From contig JAKZAP010000010.1 of assembly GCA_023053575.1 (NCBI GenBank), forward strand, positions 14,159,225-14,223,224: DNA of 64,000 bases. The letters run 5' to 3'. The stretch is from Branchinecta lynchi. Its lineage: Eukaryota; Arthropoda; Branchiopoda; Anostraca; Branchinectidae. The stretch's first letter is position 1, and each line of letters opens with the position of its first letter. Under the pieces are notes generated by a model. The model saw nothing but the letters and a program-made list of their open reading frames with translations. It ran no database searches and was not told the DNA's origin. The position numbers and the translations under genes are program-made. This document shows, piece after piece, positions 11,401-24,500 of the stretch.

Positions 11401-14400
11401 TAGAATTAGCTAACCTACAAAACCCCCGAAATCTGGTTTTTGTTTCTTGTGTAGATAGGCAGCAAGTGCTATTGAAAACAAATGTTTATTTTCAATAAAA
11501 CTGTTCTACTACTACTACTACTACTACTACCGTTAATACTGCAGTTGCTATTTTGTGAATTTATATGTTTGGCATAGGCTGTCCACAAATCAGATATTTA
11601 TGTTAGACTGGTGGTATTTGACGGTGCAAAACGGATAAATCAGCTGCATTTTGCAAGTCAGCTACATTTATTTTCGCAGTCAGCTTGGGCAGAAGGAAGA
11701 TCTTATAGACTGGTGGTCTTAAATCCATTTTATCCACTTGGTAAAAATTGCACCACCTGAAGTTAATAACTATCCCGACTAATGCCAAGTAATATAAACT
11801 GGAGATAAACTTATTTGAACTTTGAACAGCAGCAATTGAGCCGTACTTGCAATTTAAGTTAAGAATAAATTGTAGGCACCAACAGTTATTCTTTCTTTGA
11901 ATCTTGTCCTTTGGCTCAGTTTATCCTGGACTTTTCCACTGCCAAGTTACAACATCCCTTTAAACCTCTTTCCCATTAGCAAGGTAGTAACAAGTACGAT
12001 GAACCAAATCGTATCAGCTTATACCCCCTTTATCACAACTTCATTGAGAACGGCATATCACTCCCCCTATGATGGTCAAGTCGGAGAAACAAATGTTCTT
12101 AAGCTAAAATTGTTGAGTCCCTAATTTTCCTGCCAAGTTTCACCGTCCTAGCGCATGTGTAAGTATCTTAAGTCTGGATCACCGAAATTCCAGAACCCTC
12201 TTCCAACTCCCCATGCAGTGCTAGGATCCGGTCCGGTCTTGTCAACTATGTATCTAGGGCTTGTGCTTGTTCTTCCCACCAAGTTTCTTCCATATTCGTC
12301 CACTCTGAATATGTCACACGATTTCCGGTTCCCCCCTCCAACTCCCCCCAAAGTCACCGGATCCATTCCCGACTTGAAGTGTGACTGAGGCAAGAAGTCT
12401 TTCCAAATATCAAGTTTCATTAAGATCGGATTCCCCGTTCAAAAATTATAAATATGTCAATATTCGCCTCCCTCCACTACCCCCGCGGTGGTCGAATCCG
12501 GGAAGTGACTATTTCCAAATTAGTATGATCGGGTCCCTAGTACGCCTGCCAAGTTTCATCTTCCTAGCACTTCTGGAATTACCCTAACTCGAGAACAGTG
12601 GCCTGACAGACCGAAAAGTGATTGGTATATGGCGCTTGAGCAAAGCTGCAAGTGCCATACAAATGGACAATCTAGGCCCAGTTGCCCCTGAACCGAATGG
12701 GAGTGGAGCTTGGGGCCTGCAAAAAGGAAATAAAGACCCTAATGCTCACGAACCTACCAAGCATCAACCTGATACCTTTTGATTCCTGTCGGAGGTAAAA
12801 AACTTTATTCCTGGGTAATCTGGGCCCAGTTGCCCATGAATGTGGAGGGAGGGGGAGGTGTAAACTTTAAAGAAATTTCCCAGTCCTTGCTTCTACTGTA
12901 CAGGAAATTTCATCATCCTATACCCAGGTCATTATTCACAGGGCAATCTAGCCCATTTGCCCCTGAACCTGGTGGGTGCGTGGTGGGGCCCTCATAGGGC
13001 ACAGCTGGACCCCAATTCCCACAAGTGTACCAAGTTTGAACTTGATACCTGCACTGGTGCACGAGTTATGAGCTAAACAAAAAAAGAGCTGAAAGCTCAT
13101 ATGGCACTTGCCGGAACAGTTAGCATGTGTGTCAGTTTGTCCCCCTCCAGAACCCCCCCACCCCCAGTGATCAGACCCACTCGAATCCTGAATTGAAACT
13201 GAACATTTGAAACACTCGTTCTTGACACTTGTCAAGTTGCATGCACGTCCGATCACACGTTCCTAAGTTATGAATGTCACCTAATTCCGGATTCCCCATC
13301 GCTCTACTCCCCCCATGATAGTCGGATCGGGGAAGAGGCTATTTTCAGTCAATATGTTAAGAGTCTGTAAATGGCCTGCCAAGTTTCATGGTTCTTGCAC
13401 ATCTGGAAGCACCCTAGCTCGAGATCACCGGAATTCAGGGAAACCCCCTCCAACTTCCCCCACCGTGACACGATCCGGTCCTGTTTTGTCAGGAATGTAT
13501 CTAGGGTTTAACCTTGCTCATCCAGTCCAGACTTGAAACTGAACATCCGAGACACTTGTTCCTAATACTTACCAAGTTTCATTCACGTCCAATCACCCGT
13601 TCCGAAGTTGCGAATGTCACTAGATTCCGGAGTCCCTACCCCTCTGCTCCCCCCACGATGATCGGATCGGGGAAGGGACTATGTTCAAGTCAATATGTTT
13701 AAAATGCCTACCAAGTTTCATGGTCCTAGCACATCTGGAAGTACCCTAACTCAAGATCACCAGAATTCTGGTAAACCCCCTCCAGCTCCCCCCACTGTGA
13801 CACGACACAGTCCTGTTTTGTCAGTAATGTATCTAGGGTTTAAGCTTCATCTTCCCACCAAGTTCTATCCCGATCCCTCGAATCTGAGCCTTTCGGAAGA
13901 TTTCTGGTGCAAGTGCAATAAAAACAGTGAAAATTAAAAACTGAAAGCTGCTACAGTGCCCAAAATAGTGCATTGTTCCATGAAACACTCAACTAAAAAG
14001 GGAAAGTCTAAAAGCTCTGAAACACTTGGCTCACTGGAATTCTTAATAACTTACATACCATTCCCATTTAATTTTATTTTAAGGGCTTTTAAAACTTGAA
14101 CCAAACCCAAGGTTGTCTAAAATCTGAATAAGTGTTCAGAGCAGGTTCAGAGATGAAGTCTATTTCAATTTTGTTCTTTTTAAATTTACCAGATGACTAT
14201 AGAATATAAAACTCTCAGCTTTTAATTGTCTTCCTGCAGTTAGCGACTCTTATTATCCTATTAGCACTAACATCCTTGTTGACGCTACCATTTACTTTTG
14301 AGAAATCATCGCTTCACCCATCTTCCACCATCAACAAGTTTCCCATCCCAGTAAGACTCTTCTATAGACTGAAAAAGAAAGATGAGTCTCCATTGTCCAT

Positions 14401-17400
14401 TGTCCTCCATTGCCACAGTCCAATCCAAAAAACATCGAGCTCTTGGGCTCTGACCCTTCGGAAGCCTTTCGGCCTGATTCCCGACGCACGCACGATTTGA
14501 AATTTGAAATTTTTGCCTACGATGTCAAAGTGCCATAGAGCTAATATGGCATAAGAAAACCTGAGGAGAACAAGAACCGGGAAAAAATACAGACGAAGGG
14601 AAGAACTTGTAGCGCAATTTCGGCGTTCCCTAGGAACTCTTTGAAGGGTATCGGGCAACCTCAAATGATACCTTAGTAGCCTGATACTAAATCCATGATC
14701 TGGGAACGTTTCGGACGAGAACGCCGGAAATGACCGTAAATGCATTTGAACGCATCTAAACTTTCGACCGCATCGGTTTTGTTAAAAGGCGATGGGGTGA
14801 GAACTAAAACCTTTTTTCTTTTAGAACTGGCTTAGGAACATATGGGTTATGTCGTTTTTAATGTAAGAGCTACTGGCAAAAAATGTTGGTGCCGGATAAA
14901 ACGTTGTGCATCCATAGTCCCCTCTGCTTTCAACAGCGTTTTTGGCACTTTCTTGCTCAGGGAGTCACCAAAATTGATTTTAAGTATGTAGCTGGTTGTG
15001 GCGATCTTGTACTTAGACTTATAGCTTTATACTAGCTATATTAAAAAATCTATGAATATTTGATAACTTTCTTTACAAAGTTGCCTTGTCCCATGAGTCG
15101 GCCGGTCCAGAACAAAAATAAAAATGGGTAAAAACTGATGCAAAAGTGATGGTCCAAAACGCAAATCAGCGATCGGACAACGTACTTTAGCTGCGTTCGA
15201 TTTGAGTCCTCCTTGTCTCGGTCCTGTCCTCTTGTTACTGCCTTGTCACGGTTTAAACCCGTTTTAATTACCCTTGTCAGGTGAATGACGCAACGGACAA
15301 GCATCGCAAATAAAACGCAGTCGAGAAATCTACCCAAGACAGGACCGAAACTTGCTCCGAGAGCATGTCATCATTCACTGATTCCTGTCTGACAGGACAG
15401 GGCACTGACAATTTCAGCTGACAGGACAAATAAAACGGCATTAAGCGGACAAGGCAGTTAAATAAAACGGCGTTTGGCTGACAGGACCGGGACAAGGCTA
15501 AATCAAACGCGGCTTTTGCTTTGCCCGCTTTAATCACGTTATGTTCAGAACCCGCAGTAGGATGCTAATTAACATCAAATATGTATCTCTTGAGAAAACG
15601 TCACTTGAAGCGTGTGCGTACTGAGGCTCATTACATTAAAGAGGAACAGCGTTTGCATTCCCTTGCACAGCTCTTGCTTATTGCGATGAAAATAATGTAC
15701 TTGTTCAAAGTATGTACTGTTTCAAATGAATGTATACAAACTATTTACAGAAGTTAAGGAACATTTTCTATTATTTTTCGAGGTGACTCGTCATATGCAC
15801 ATGTCCAGGAAAAACGTCTCGGAAAAACGTTAATGTAGCGAAAAGCGTTGTTTTTGTTTTTGAAAAAAAAACGTCTCAGAAAAACGTTAATGTAACAGAA
15901 AGTGTTGTAGCCAGGATGATCAAAATCTTGATCGGAATTGTCTATCCTAACAAAGCAACCGAGAATCTCCCTGTCTAGAAGTTTGAAAGCATTCAACTAT
16001 TGAATAGCTTGAAAAAAGCTAAGCAAAAATTAAAGATAAAACTGAGACACTTTCGTAAAAAAACGTCACATAAAGTCGCAAAAAGAAAGTTCGAACAATC
16101 AAGTCCGAAGGTAACAGCGTTAATAGATACTTGCTTCTCTACTTGCAGCCTAAATTTGAAGTGAATCTGACAGAAGATACCGGAGTTATAAGCAAAATGA
16201 GACGTTTTTGTTACAGAAAAAATGTCTCAAACACAAAAATATGTTGTACGCATGCTTAGCTTTTTTGAAAAGTGTCACACTCTCTTTTTGAAAATAATGT
16301 TGCAGTTATAAAAAAGTGTTGTTCCCAAAGAGAAAACGTCTCAAAAAAACGTTACTTTAAAAAAAAAGTGTTGTTTCGAACGGAAAACGTCTCAAAAAAA
16401 CGTTACTGTTGCAAAAAGTGTTGTAGCCAGGAGATCAAGATCTTGACCCGAGTCCACTATCGTAACAAAACAGCCGAAAATCTCCCTGTCTAAAGGTTTT
16501 AAAACATTTAATTAATCAAGAAATAGAAAAAAGCTAAAACAAAATGAAAATAAAACTGAGACACTTTTGTAAAAAAAATGTCACAGAAAGTCGCAAAAAG
16601 AAAGTCCGAATTATCATGTCGAGAGATGACAGCGTTAATAGATACATGATTCTATAATTGCACCCTAAATTTCAACTGAATCTGACAGAAAATACCGGAA
16701 TTATAAGCAAAACGAGACGTTTTTGTTATGAAAAAAGTGTCTCAACCAAAAAAATATGTTGTGTACCTGCTGACAGTGTAGAATCTTTAGTTTTGTGTTT
16801 CCCACAAGTTGTTTTTCCAACTTGAGTGGTTTTGAGGCTGAAGAGGACCCTTGGCAAGAAGGGCCGAAGTATAGCTCCAATAAAATTCAGCTGACGTATC
16901 CGTTTTGCACCATCAAATGTGATTCGCAGTCAGCTTGGGCTGAAGGAATATTTATAGCATTCAGAGATGATTGTATCAAGCACACAGTTTGGGTTTTAGA
17001 AGTTAACTTAAACAAAACCTGGAAGTTCTTTTAAGTGCACTTAGGCATGGGCACTGTTCCTGTGTCTTTTTCCTCCTGTTTTGCTGTTTACTGTTTTCTG
17101 TTTCAGGGACCCAAAATAAACAGAACAGCTGTTTTGAAGCTAGCTGTTTTTTTTTCTCACCTGTTCTGTTCCGTTTTGGTGTATCCTGTTTTGCCCTGTT
17201 CCTGTTTTTTTTTACCTGTTTAAACAGCCAATCTGTTTTTTTTTTGGGGGGGGCAACCCGCCTTATCAGTACAACACATCTTTAACTAAAGATTTCCATC
17301 ATTTCAAAATGCCATATTCCAAAACAGGCCAATTTGTCAACCTTACCAGTGACCCACGCGAATTGTGGATGCGATGACGGCTATCAAAAATATTGAGCAA

Positions 17401-18509
17401 AAATCAAGCAATAGTAGGAACAACAGCAAAGAATGGGAACTTCAGATACTGTAAATATTTATTCAGCTCAAGCTGACGGCGAATTGCATTTGACTGAGCT
17501 AAACGGATACGTAGTCAGCTAAGTCTTAGACTACTGTTGCAGCTTTCCGACCCTTCGTGGCAGAATCAGTCTTGAACAAGTGTTCAAGCGCTCAAACGTG
17601 ATGTGTTAAAGTAAAACGCATATCATATCAGAGATGGGCGAATCGGATCATGAAAGTATTCGAATCCGAATCCGAATCCAGGGCTAGGTACGAATCCGAG
17701 TCCAAATCCACCATTTCATGCTGAGGATTCGAATCCGAAATCGAATCCGATCTTAACAAAAATGTTCATAGGTTATAGTTTAAAAATCAGAGGTGACAAA
17801 AAACACTGATATTTCAGGTGATCAGATAATGTGATATATTACTTAACATATTTGGTGGTGGACACCAAACAATTTGATTGTCGAAAGCCCACTGTGTAAA
17901 AATTGCGAAAACGGAAACTGAAAGGATGTAGAATAGAAATTTGAGCGGATTCGTAAGATTGAGGGTTTAGAATCCAAGTCCGAAACCGAATCCAGCCTGA
18001 GAAGCAGAAGATTCGAATCCGGCCAAAAGGACAAATCCGAATCCGGATTCGGATACGCCCATCTCTGTAACATAAATTGTGTACGAACAGCCTAATAACC
18101 ATTCGCCCTTGACGTTTAATTCATTGGTCAATATGGGCCCAGTTGCCAGCGTTTGGATGTGGGGGGGGGGGGGAGTATCACCGAAAGATAAATCTAGATT
18201 GGTCTTTGGGTGGGTCCAAAGAACTATCTGGACAATGATGTTCACGCATTCCAAATTTAGTACCAGGCATGTTTAGCAAGTTTGCGAATTTGGTCAGGCA
18301 ATTTACTCTGGGCAATCCGGGCCCAGTTGCACATAATTCGCAAAACGGTGGTAAGCCTTTAAAATTTAACTGAAAAGCCAACTAATTTTTGTGTCATTTA
18401 ATTAAATATGCTGAATTATTGGGATTCTACAGATGCAATTTTTATTTTCCACTATCTGCTCAAGTTATGACGTTCAGAATATGTGCGGCCGTCCCCACAG
18501 CGCAAATTC

Positions 18510-18543
<34 letters not shown>

Positions 18544-21500
18544 TATTTTTTTTAAACACAAACGCTGTTTTTCATTGGTCAGTGGTGAGACTAGGTGGAG
18601 ATTTTGTAGTGCCGGAACAAAAGAAAAATCATAAATCTCTCTCGTAAGGCGTGCAACAAAAATACAAGCGCATAGAGGTACCACAAATCACACGGAAATT
18701 CCACTATTTGAAAAACGATTATTCGTGAATAGTGGAAGAACGAAGTAACGCATTTTCAGCGGCTCTTCAAGCTGTTTTAACTGAATAAGTGATGGGTAAC
18801 TAGATAATACTAGATTGTCCTATCCCAGCCTTTTTAGGTTAAACTTTAAAGGAACCATTAGTCACTGGGGGAACTGTAACCAATTGCCCTTGAACCGAGA
18901 GTGTATCGGGGGTTGAATCCCAAAAGTCACAACTAGACCCCAAGGCCCACAAGTACATTAAGTTTCAAATTAGTATCTGTCATGGTTCACGAGATAAGAA
19001 TGCCAAAATAAACGGTGAAAACGGAGAACGGAAAGCCGGCTATCGCGGCCGCAAGAGTAGAGTGTTCATAAATGAACTTTCCACTAAAACCGAACATGTG
19101 ATCACCAAGAAGGGCCCACACGACGTATTATCTGTTCAGCGAAGTTAAATGTGATTTCAAAAGACTAGTACTTTCAACTTCAAAAAGGCTAAAAAAGACT
19201 GAAATTAGCTTAGCGACATCACGACATCCGCACCGGTTCATGATGTAAACAAACGATAACTGGAATTCCTGACAGTATTTTTGGCACAACCTCAGTTCTA
19301 TACGGAAAAGTTGAGATCTTCTCAACTTGATGATGAAAGTGAAACTCCGTTTCACGGATTTTAGCAGAATAGTAGACCCACATTCAGCCGAGAAATCCGC
19401 GCGTTTTGAGCCATGTATGACCATGCTCAAAAGAAACCACCGAGGAAAAGCTATTCGGTATTCTGATTGAACATGCATCTCTCGCGACCCTCCCCTCACA
19501 CAAAAAAAAGACCATCATCACCAACCACTGTCGCGAAGAGAAGCTTGCTTGACTTGTAACTTGAACTTGTAACGAGTTTGTATGATCCGTAAACTTTAGT
19601 TTATTACCGATCACTATCACAAACAATCCAAGTGGAAAGGTAGGCTATGCGAACATTTCTTGTTAAGACAAACGAAACTTCCATGGCTAATTTTCCATCG
19701 GGAAAAAGTGTTATTCATTGATAAAGGCAGCTGGAATTCTGGACCAAGATATTTCTTGTTCTATGAAAAGAACTCGAAGAAAGGCATCTGTGCGGTGCAA
19801 GGAATAACTATTTAAGATACTTCTTGGTACAGGGCAAACTATACGTGAAGTCTGCTATAAAAATAATAAAAAATACGGGAAATCAAATAATAAAAAAACA
19901 CCTGTTTTAAACAGCCGGTTCTGTTTTTTTTTCGCCTGTTTAACAGCTGTTTCTGTTTTCGAAGTCACCATTTCTGTTAAAACAGAACAGGACCTGTTTT
20001 CTTTCTGTTTCTGTTCTTATGTGACCTGTTTCTGCCTGTTCCTGTTTGAATGCAAAAACAGAACAGTGCCTAAGTGCACTATCGAAAAGCCTCCGAAAAG
20101 TCCCGAGCCCATCCTTATACTTCAGAGGACGTTTTAGTCTGCTCTGCCTGCACTCACGAAAGAATAATTGACAGAAGAACAAGCATAATGGTGGGACTGA
20201 AATACAATGGTTACGAAGCTTCCCTCCTCTTATTAAGACTCGAGCCACTCCACGTCCGCCGCGAAAATATAATCTTACGTTTTGGCCGATCCATCCTTGC
20301 CAGTGGAAAACATAGAGATATTCTGCCCGATCTAGCACCGCCAACAGGACAGACGCGGCACCAAAATCTCCTGGTGCCAGTTAAATTTCGCAATGCCGAT
20401 TATTTGAGTTCCTTTTGTACCATATTTTACTGAGAAAAAAAAAAACTAATGAATTCCAAGTGATTTATTTTCTTTCATGTAACAATTGTATATATTCAAG
20501 TATTTTAACACGTTAAATGTAATGGTCGACGTATTTAGTGCCATGTCGGCGCTACGAGTTAGATCAATAAAAGTATATATCTATCTATCCATCTTTTAAA
20601 AAAGGAACACTCGAGAAAGTGTTCGTGGGACAAATTAATAGGTGCTCCTAAAGTTTCTTGCCCAAAACTGCTCGGGGACTGTCCCGAAAGTTTAAGTAGT
20701 CCTTGGCACTGAAACGCGCTGTGTCCTGTCGCATTGTTTGCCTTACGTGACCTTTTTTCAGTAACGTAGACCGTTGCTAAGCTGACCTCAGAAACACATC
20801 GTAAGTAGATTTGAGTTGTACTCGGGAGCTGCGTGACATAGCTTTCATAACTGGGATTATCTGAAGAATGAAACTTTTAGACGACGAATTCGGTCTTTGT
20901 TTGGAGAAATCCAAAGCATGCCGACTAACAAATAAAGATTTGCATTGTCAGGGTAACTTTATCTTTGCCCTCAGCACAATGCTGCTACAACATTAATGTC
21001 AAGTGTGAGATAATTTGAAAAAAAACACGCTTATTACGCTGTCAGAAGTTTGGTAACATCTACACATTTTTCCGCATCATTGTGTAAAACGTTTGGAATA
21101 TATCTGCTCTAGCCCTTTTAAATGTTATGTTTCGTGAAAAGATAACAGTTTACATTTAACCCATAATTGAGATATTCTCGTACTGTTTACACAAGGACAC
21201 ACAGACTTTTCTGATTTATAGTTGGAGGCCTATTGTATGTTTTGTATGTTATTTTCCTGTTGTCTTTTGTTCTTTTCAAAAAAAAATTATTTATCTCTAC
21301 TCCACACTCTTTTGTTGTAAAACATTTTGTAGGTTATAAATATACTTACTTACAGGCATGTGTTGACTGTTGCCAGTCTTCTGAAATTGTAGTCAAATGG
21401 AGCTCTTGTTTGCTCTGAAAGGTTTACAGGTTTACCTGAACCTATGAAAGGCCTACGTGCGTTAGAAGCTAACTGTGGCTTAGTATTGAGAACCGCCTAT

Positions 21501-24500
21501 TTAATGCAGGAACTGGAGTCGGCCCAGAAACGGGCAACCTGGATCATCCTAATTAATAGAGACATTTCCTACCACGATGACCTCGCAACCCTTAAACTTC
21601 AAAGGTTAGAACTCCGGTTGGGTGACATTATCCTTAGTTTTGGCAAAATGCTGCTGTCTAACCCTGCTCACCGTGGCATTGTACACCCAGAAGCCCCGAC
21701 AGTCAACCGCACGAGACAGAAACTAAAACTTGTGTTTGTGCGCGCGCGGACAAATCGCTACCAGAACTCTTTCGTGCCCTTTCTTACGTCCTTGTATAAT
21801 AGTGTATAATAACATGTTTTGTTTTACAACATAAAATAGCTACTGAGCTACGATTGTTGTGGAAATAAACCTTTTCTCTCTCTCTCTCAGCTTACTTAAC
21901 GTAAGACCTCACGGAGTCAGTGCGATAGCGCCTTTTGACCACATATGCACAGCAAAAGATCTATAGTTTTGCAATACAGTCGTGGATTTTTGTGTATGCT
22001 AGAGGTCCTAGTTTATATATCAGAATTGTTGAGTGCCTTAAGTTCCTTAGAACGAGTGAGTCAGCATTTACGTAGTAAAAGTCGTCCAGAAAAGATATTC
22101 TCTCACCATCCCAGGAGCTTCCTACGAACATTGAAGCATATTGAAAATGACACGGGAGGGAACGACTTCTTTGTCAGGAGTTTCGTAACATTTAAACCAT
22201 GATGCAGAATGTCAACATACATGAGATAAAACATTCTCCGATGATGTTACTGAAAAAGGTTTTTAGATTAGATTATGTATGGGGTTTCTTTGAAAAAAAT
22301 ACTAAGAACTCCGGAAGTTTACACTTGTTAAGAGGTTTAACAGACCCCCTTTGACGGATTAAACTACATAACACTATCATAAAGAAAGAAAGAAGAAAAA
22401 GGAGAAGAAGAAAAAAAAATTATGCACTTACTCGGTTCCTGGTCAAACACCCAACCAAAAAAAAAACAGACAAAAAAAAATAAAAAACATATATATGACT
22501 AAACCAACATAACGAACTCATATAGAGTATCTGACCTTCTTGATTGTTCTGCAATTTATTCCACACAATCGGCCCAGTATGACGTAATGAAAATAGTGAC
22601 CTTGTGCTAACCAACCTGTGGCATTCGCATATCACTAGCGTTACATTATGAGTCTGTAAGTATTGCTTTTCTCTAAAACATTACACTGATCATGGTTTGC
22701 AACGTTACTTTTAGCTAAAAAAAATAATTCTTACTTAGATTACACTAGATCTCTCCGACGTCCATAGAATACACAAATGAATGTCGTCGCGCAGAGCTGT
22801 ACTAGTTTGAAAATAAAGGGGTAGGGACTGCTATAGCCGAAAATTGGTCGACAAATTTTGTGTCCGGTTTTCGCCAGATTCCGGGTGGACTACTTGTCCG
22901 TCAAGAAAATAACTTTCAAATACGGATTAAGCATGTCTCCTTGCCCCTAAATCAACTATCTCAATAACTTTAAAAAAATATTTTTTTGCCCCTTAATTTA
23001 AAACCCCTCCCCCACCCCTAAATATAGAGCTACAGAGCCCATCTTCGAACTTGACCTGTATTTTGACCCAAAGAGTCATCGTTCCAAATCTGAACAAAAT
23101 ATCTCAACCCCTCCGAGAGTTATCGTGCTAACAGACAGACGGACAACTATTGCGATGTCGTCGGTACTTACGTCGTAGGTCCACTTACGTTTTGGGATCC
23201 CAGAAACAAAAGTTTAGTTATATTGAAGGAAAATGTGAAAAAATTTTTTTTTTTAGCGTTCGTTTAGCGCAGAGCTATTCGAAGACGCTGCCCTTCGTTT
23301 GGAGCGCAACTTAAACAAAACACCGCTTCAGATTCAGCAGTGGCGCAATTTAGCGAAAAGTGCCTGTGATGCCCGCGTAAGGAACCAGAAGCAAGATATA
23401 GACTATAGCAACGCACCTGAGGAGTTTATGGGTAAGTGTTTGCATTATGAACCACATGTGAAGTTTTTCGGACTCTATAGGCCCGGACCCTTGAGAGAAT
23501 CTATGTGTGTGTCCTGTCTTTTTTTTTCGATCTGTTTATTTATTTTTAAATTCGCACGTTGTATCAGGTTTCTCGACCTTTCTTTTGTTTGTTTGGACAT
23601 TGAGATATCGGAGAAGCTAACACACGTGTTCGGCGAGTATAAGTAAGTAAGTAATTTATTTGTATCCCGCCATTTTGAAAAAGCGGAGTAAATGAAAGAA
23701 AATAAATAAAACACTTAAACACACAGAAAAAGACATTTAATTTTCAATCTTCGGCCAAGAGGTAGTGGATAACGTCGTGCGCTGGTTGGGCCCTGTCCAT
23801 GATTTTTTAAAGCGATGAGGAAACATCCAAAAGGGTAATATTTGCATTTTGAATTTTGTATCGGACCTAAAATGTCAGACTAGAGTCTTACAGTGGAGGC
23901 GTGAAGTTCGTCTTTTCAGCCGCAGAAGACAAGGAATGTTGTTATTTTCACCTAAGCAGATTCGTTAGGTCTTTAAAACCGTACCAGACCTCCCTTGCAT
24001 CACTAGTTGCGTTTTTGATCGAAGAGAAGTTACCTTCAACCTCAAAGGTCTCTGCTTAAATACCGTTTTTGGTCGCCGGTCACAGTTCCTTCGTCCTTCA
24101 AACTCTGACCGTCGAACTTCGTGCGCTAGCAAGTTCGAAGTTTGCTTGAATCGTCGAAGAAACGTCGACCTGGCAAGGATCGCCGGAGTCGTAAAAACAC
24201 TAATTAAGCAAAGGATGAACTTCGACGGCGTTCAAAAACGGAAATTAAGCAACCGGCTAAGCGAACGGCGAACAAAACTTCGATCAAAAACGCAACTACT
24301 GTTTTGTTGTCATACGTTGAAACGCCCCGCTATTTGATAGTAAATATGAGGGGACTCTGTTTCGTCCGTTGTTGGATTTCTAAGCAACATTGCAGAGTAA
24401 GCTAGTGGTTTACTTTGCAGTTCACATCTTTCAAGTGGACGTCTGGCCTACCTTGTCTTGCATGTTACTAATTCTACGCTGAACCTGCCAGTGCAGGATT

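Noticed and set aside
12148..13937. Several 70-100 codon frames with LPTKFHPDPS-like strings that look related to each other
   Set aside because: They are related because they are copies of one repeat. Stops and frame changes between copies, and the C-rich composition, argue against coding.
14362..14745. 127-codon minus-strand frame
   Set aside because: Composition and lack of motifs suggest chance; nothing around it supports a gene.
17700..17760. tRNA-like GATTCGAATCC (T-loop-like GGTTCGAATCC)
   Set aside because: It is part of the GAATCC hexamer runs of a MITE; no acceptor stem, anticodon arm or A box at the right spacing.
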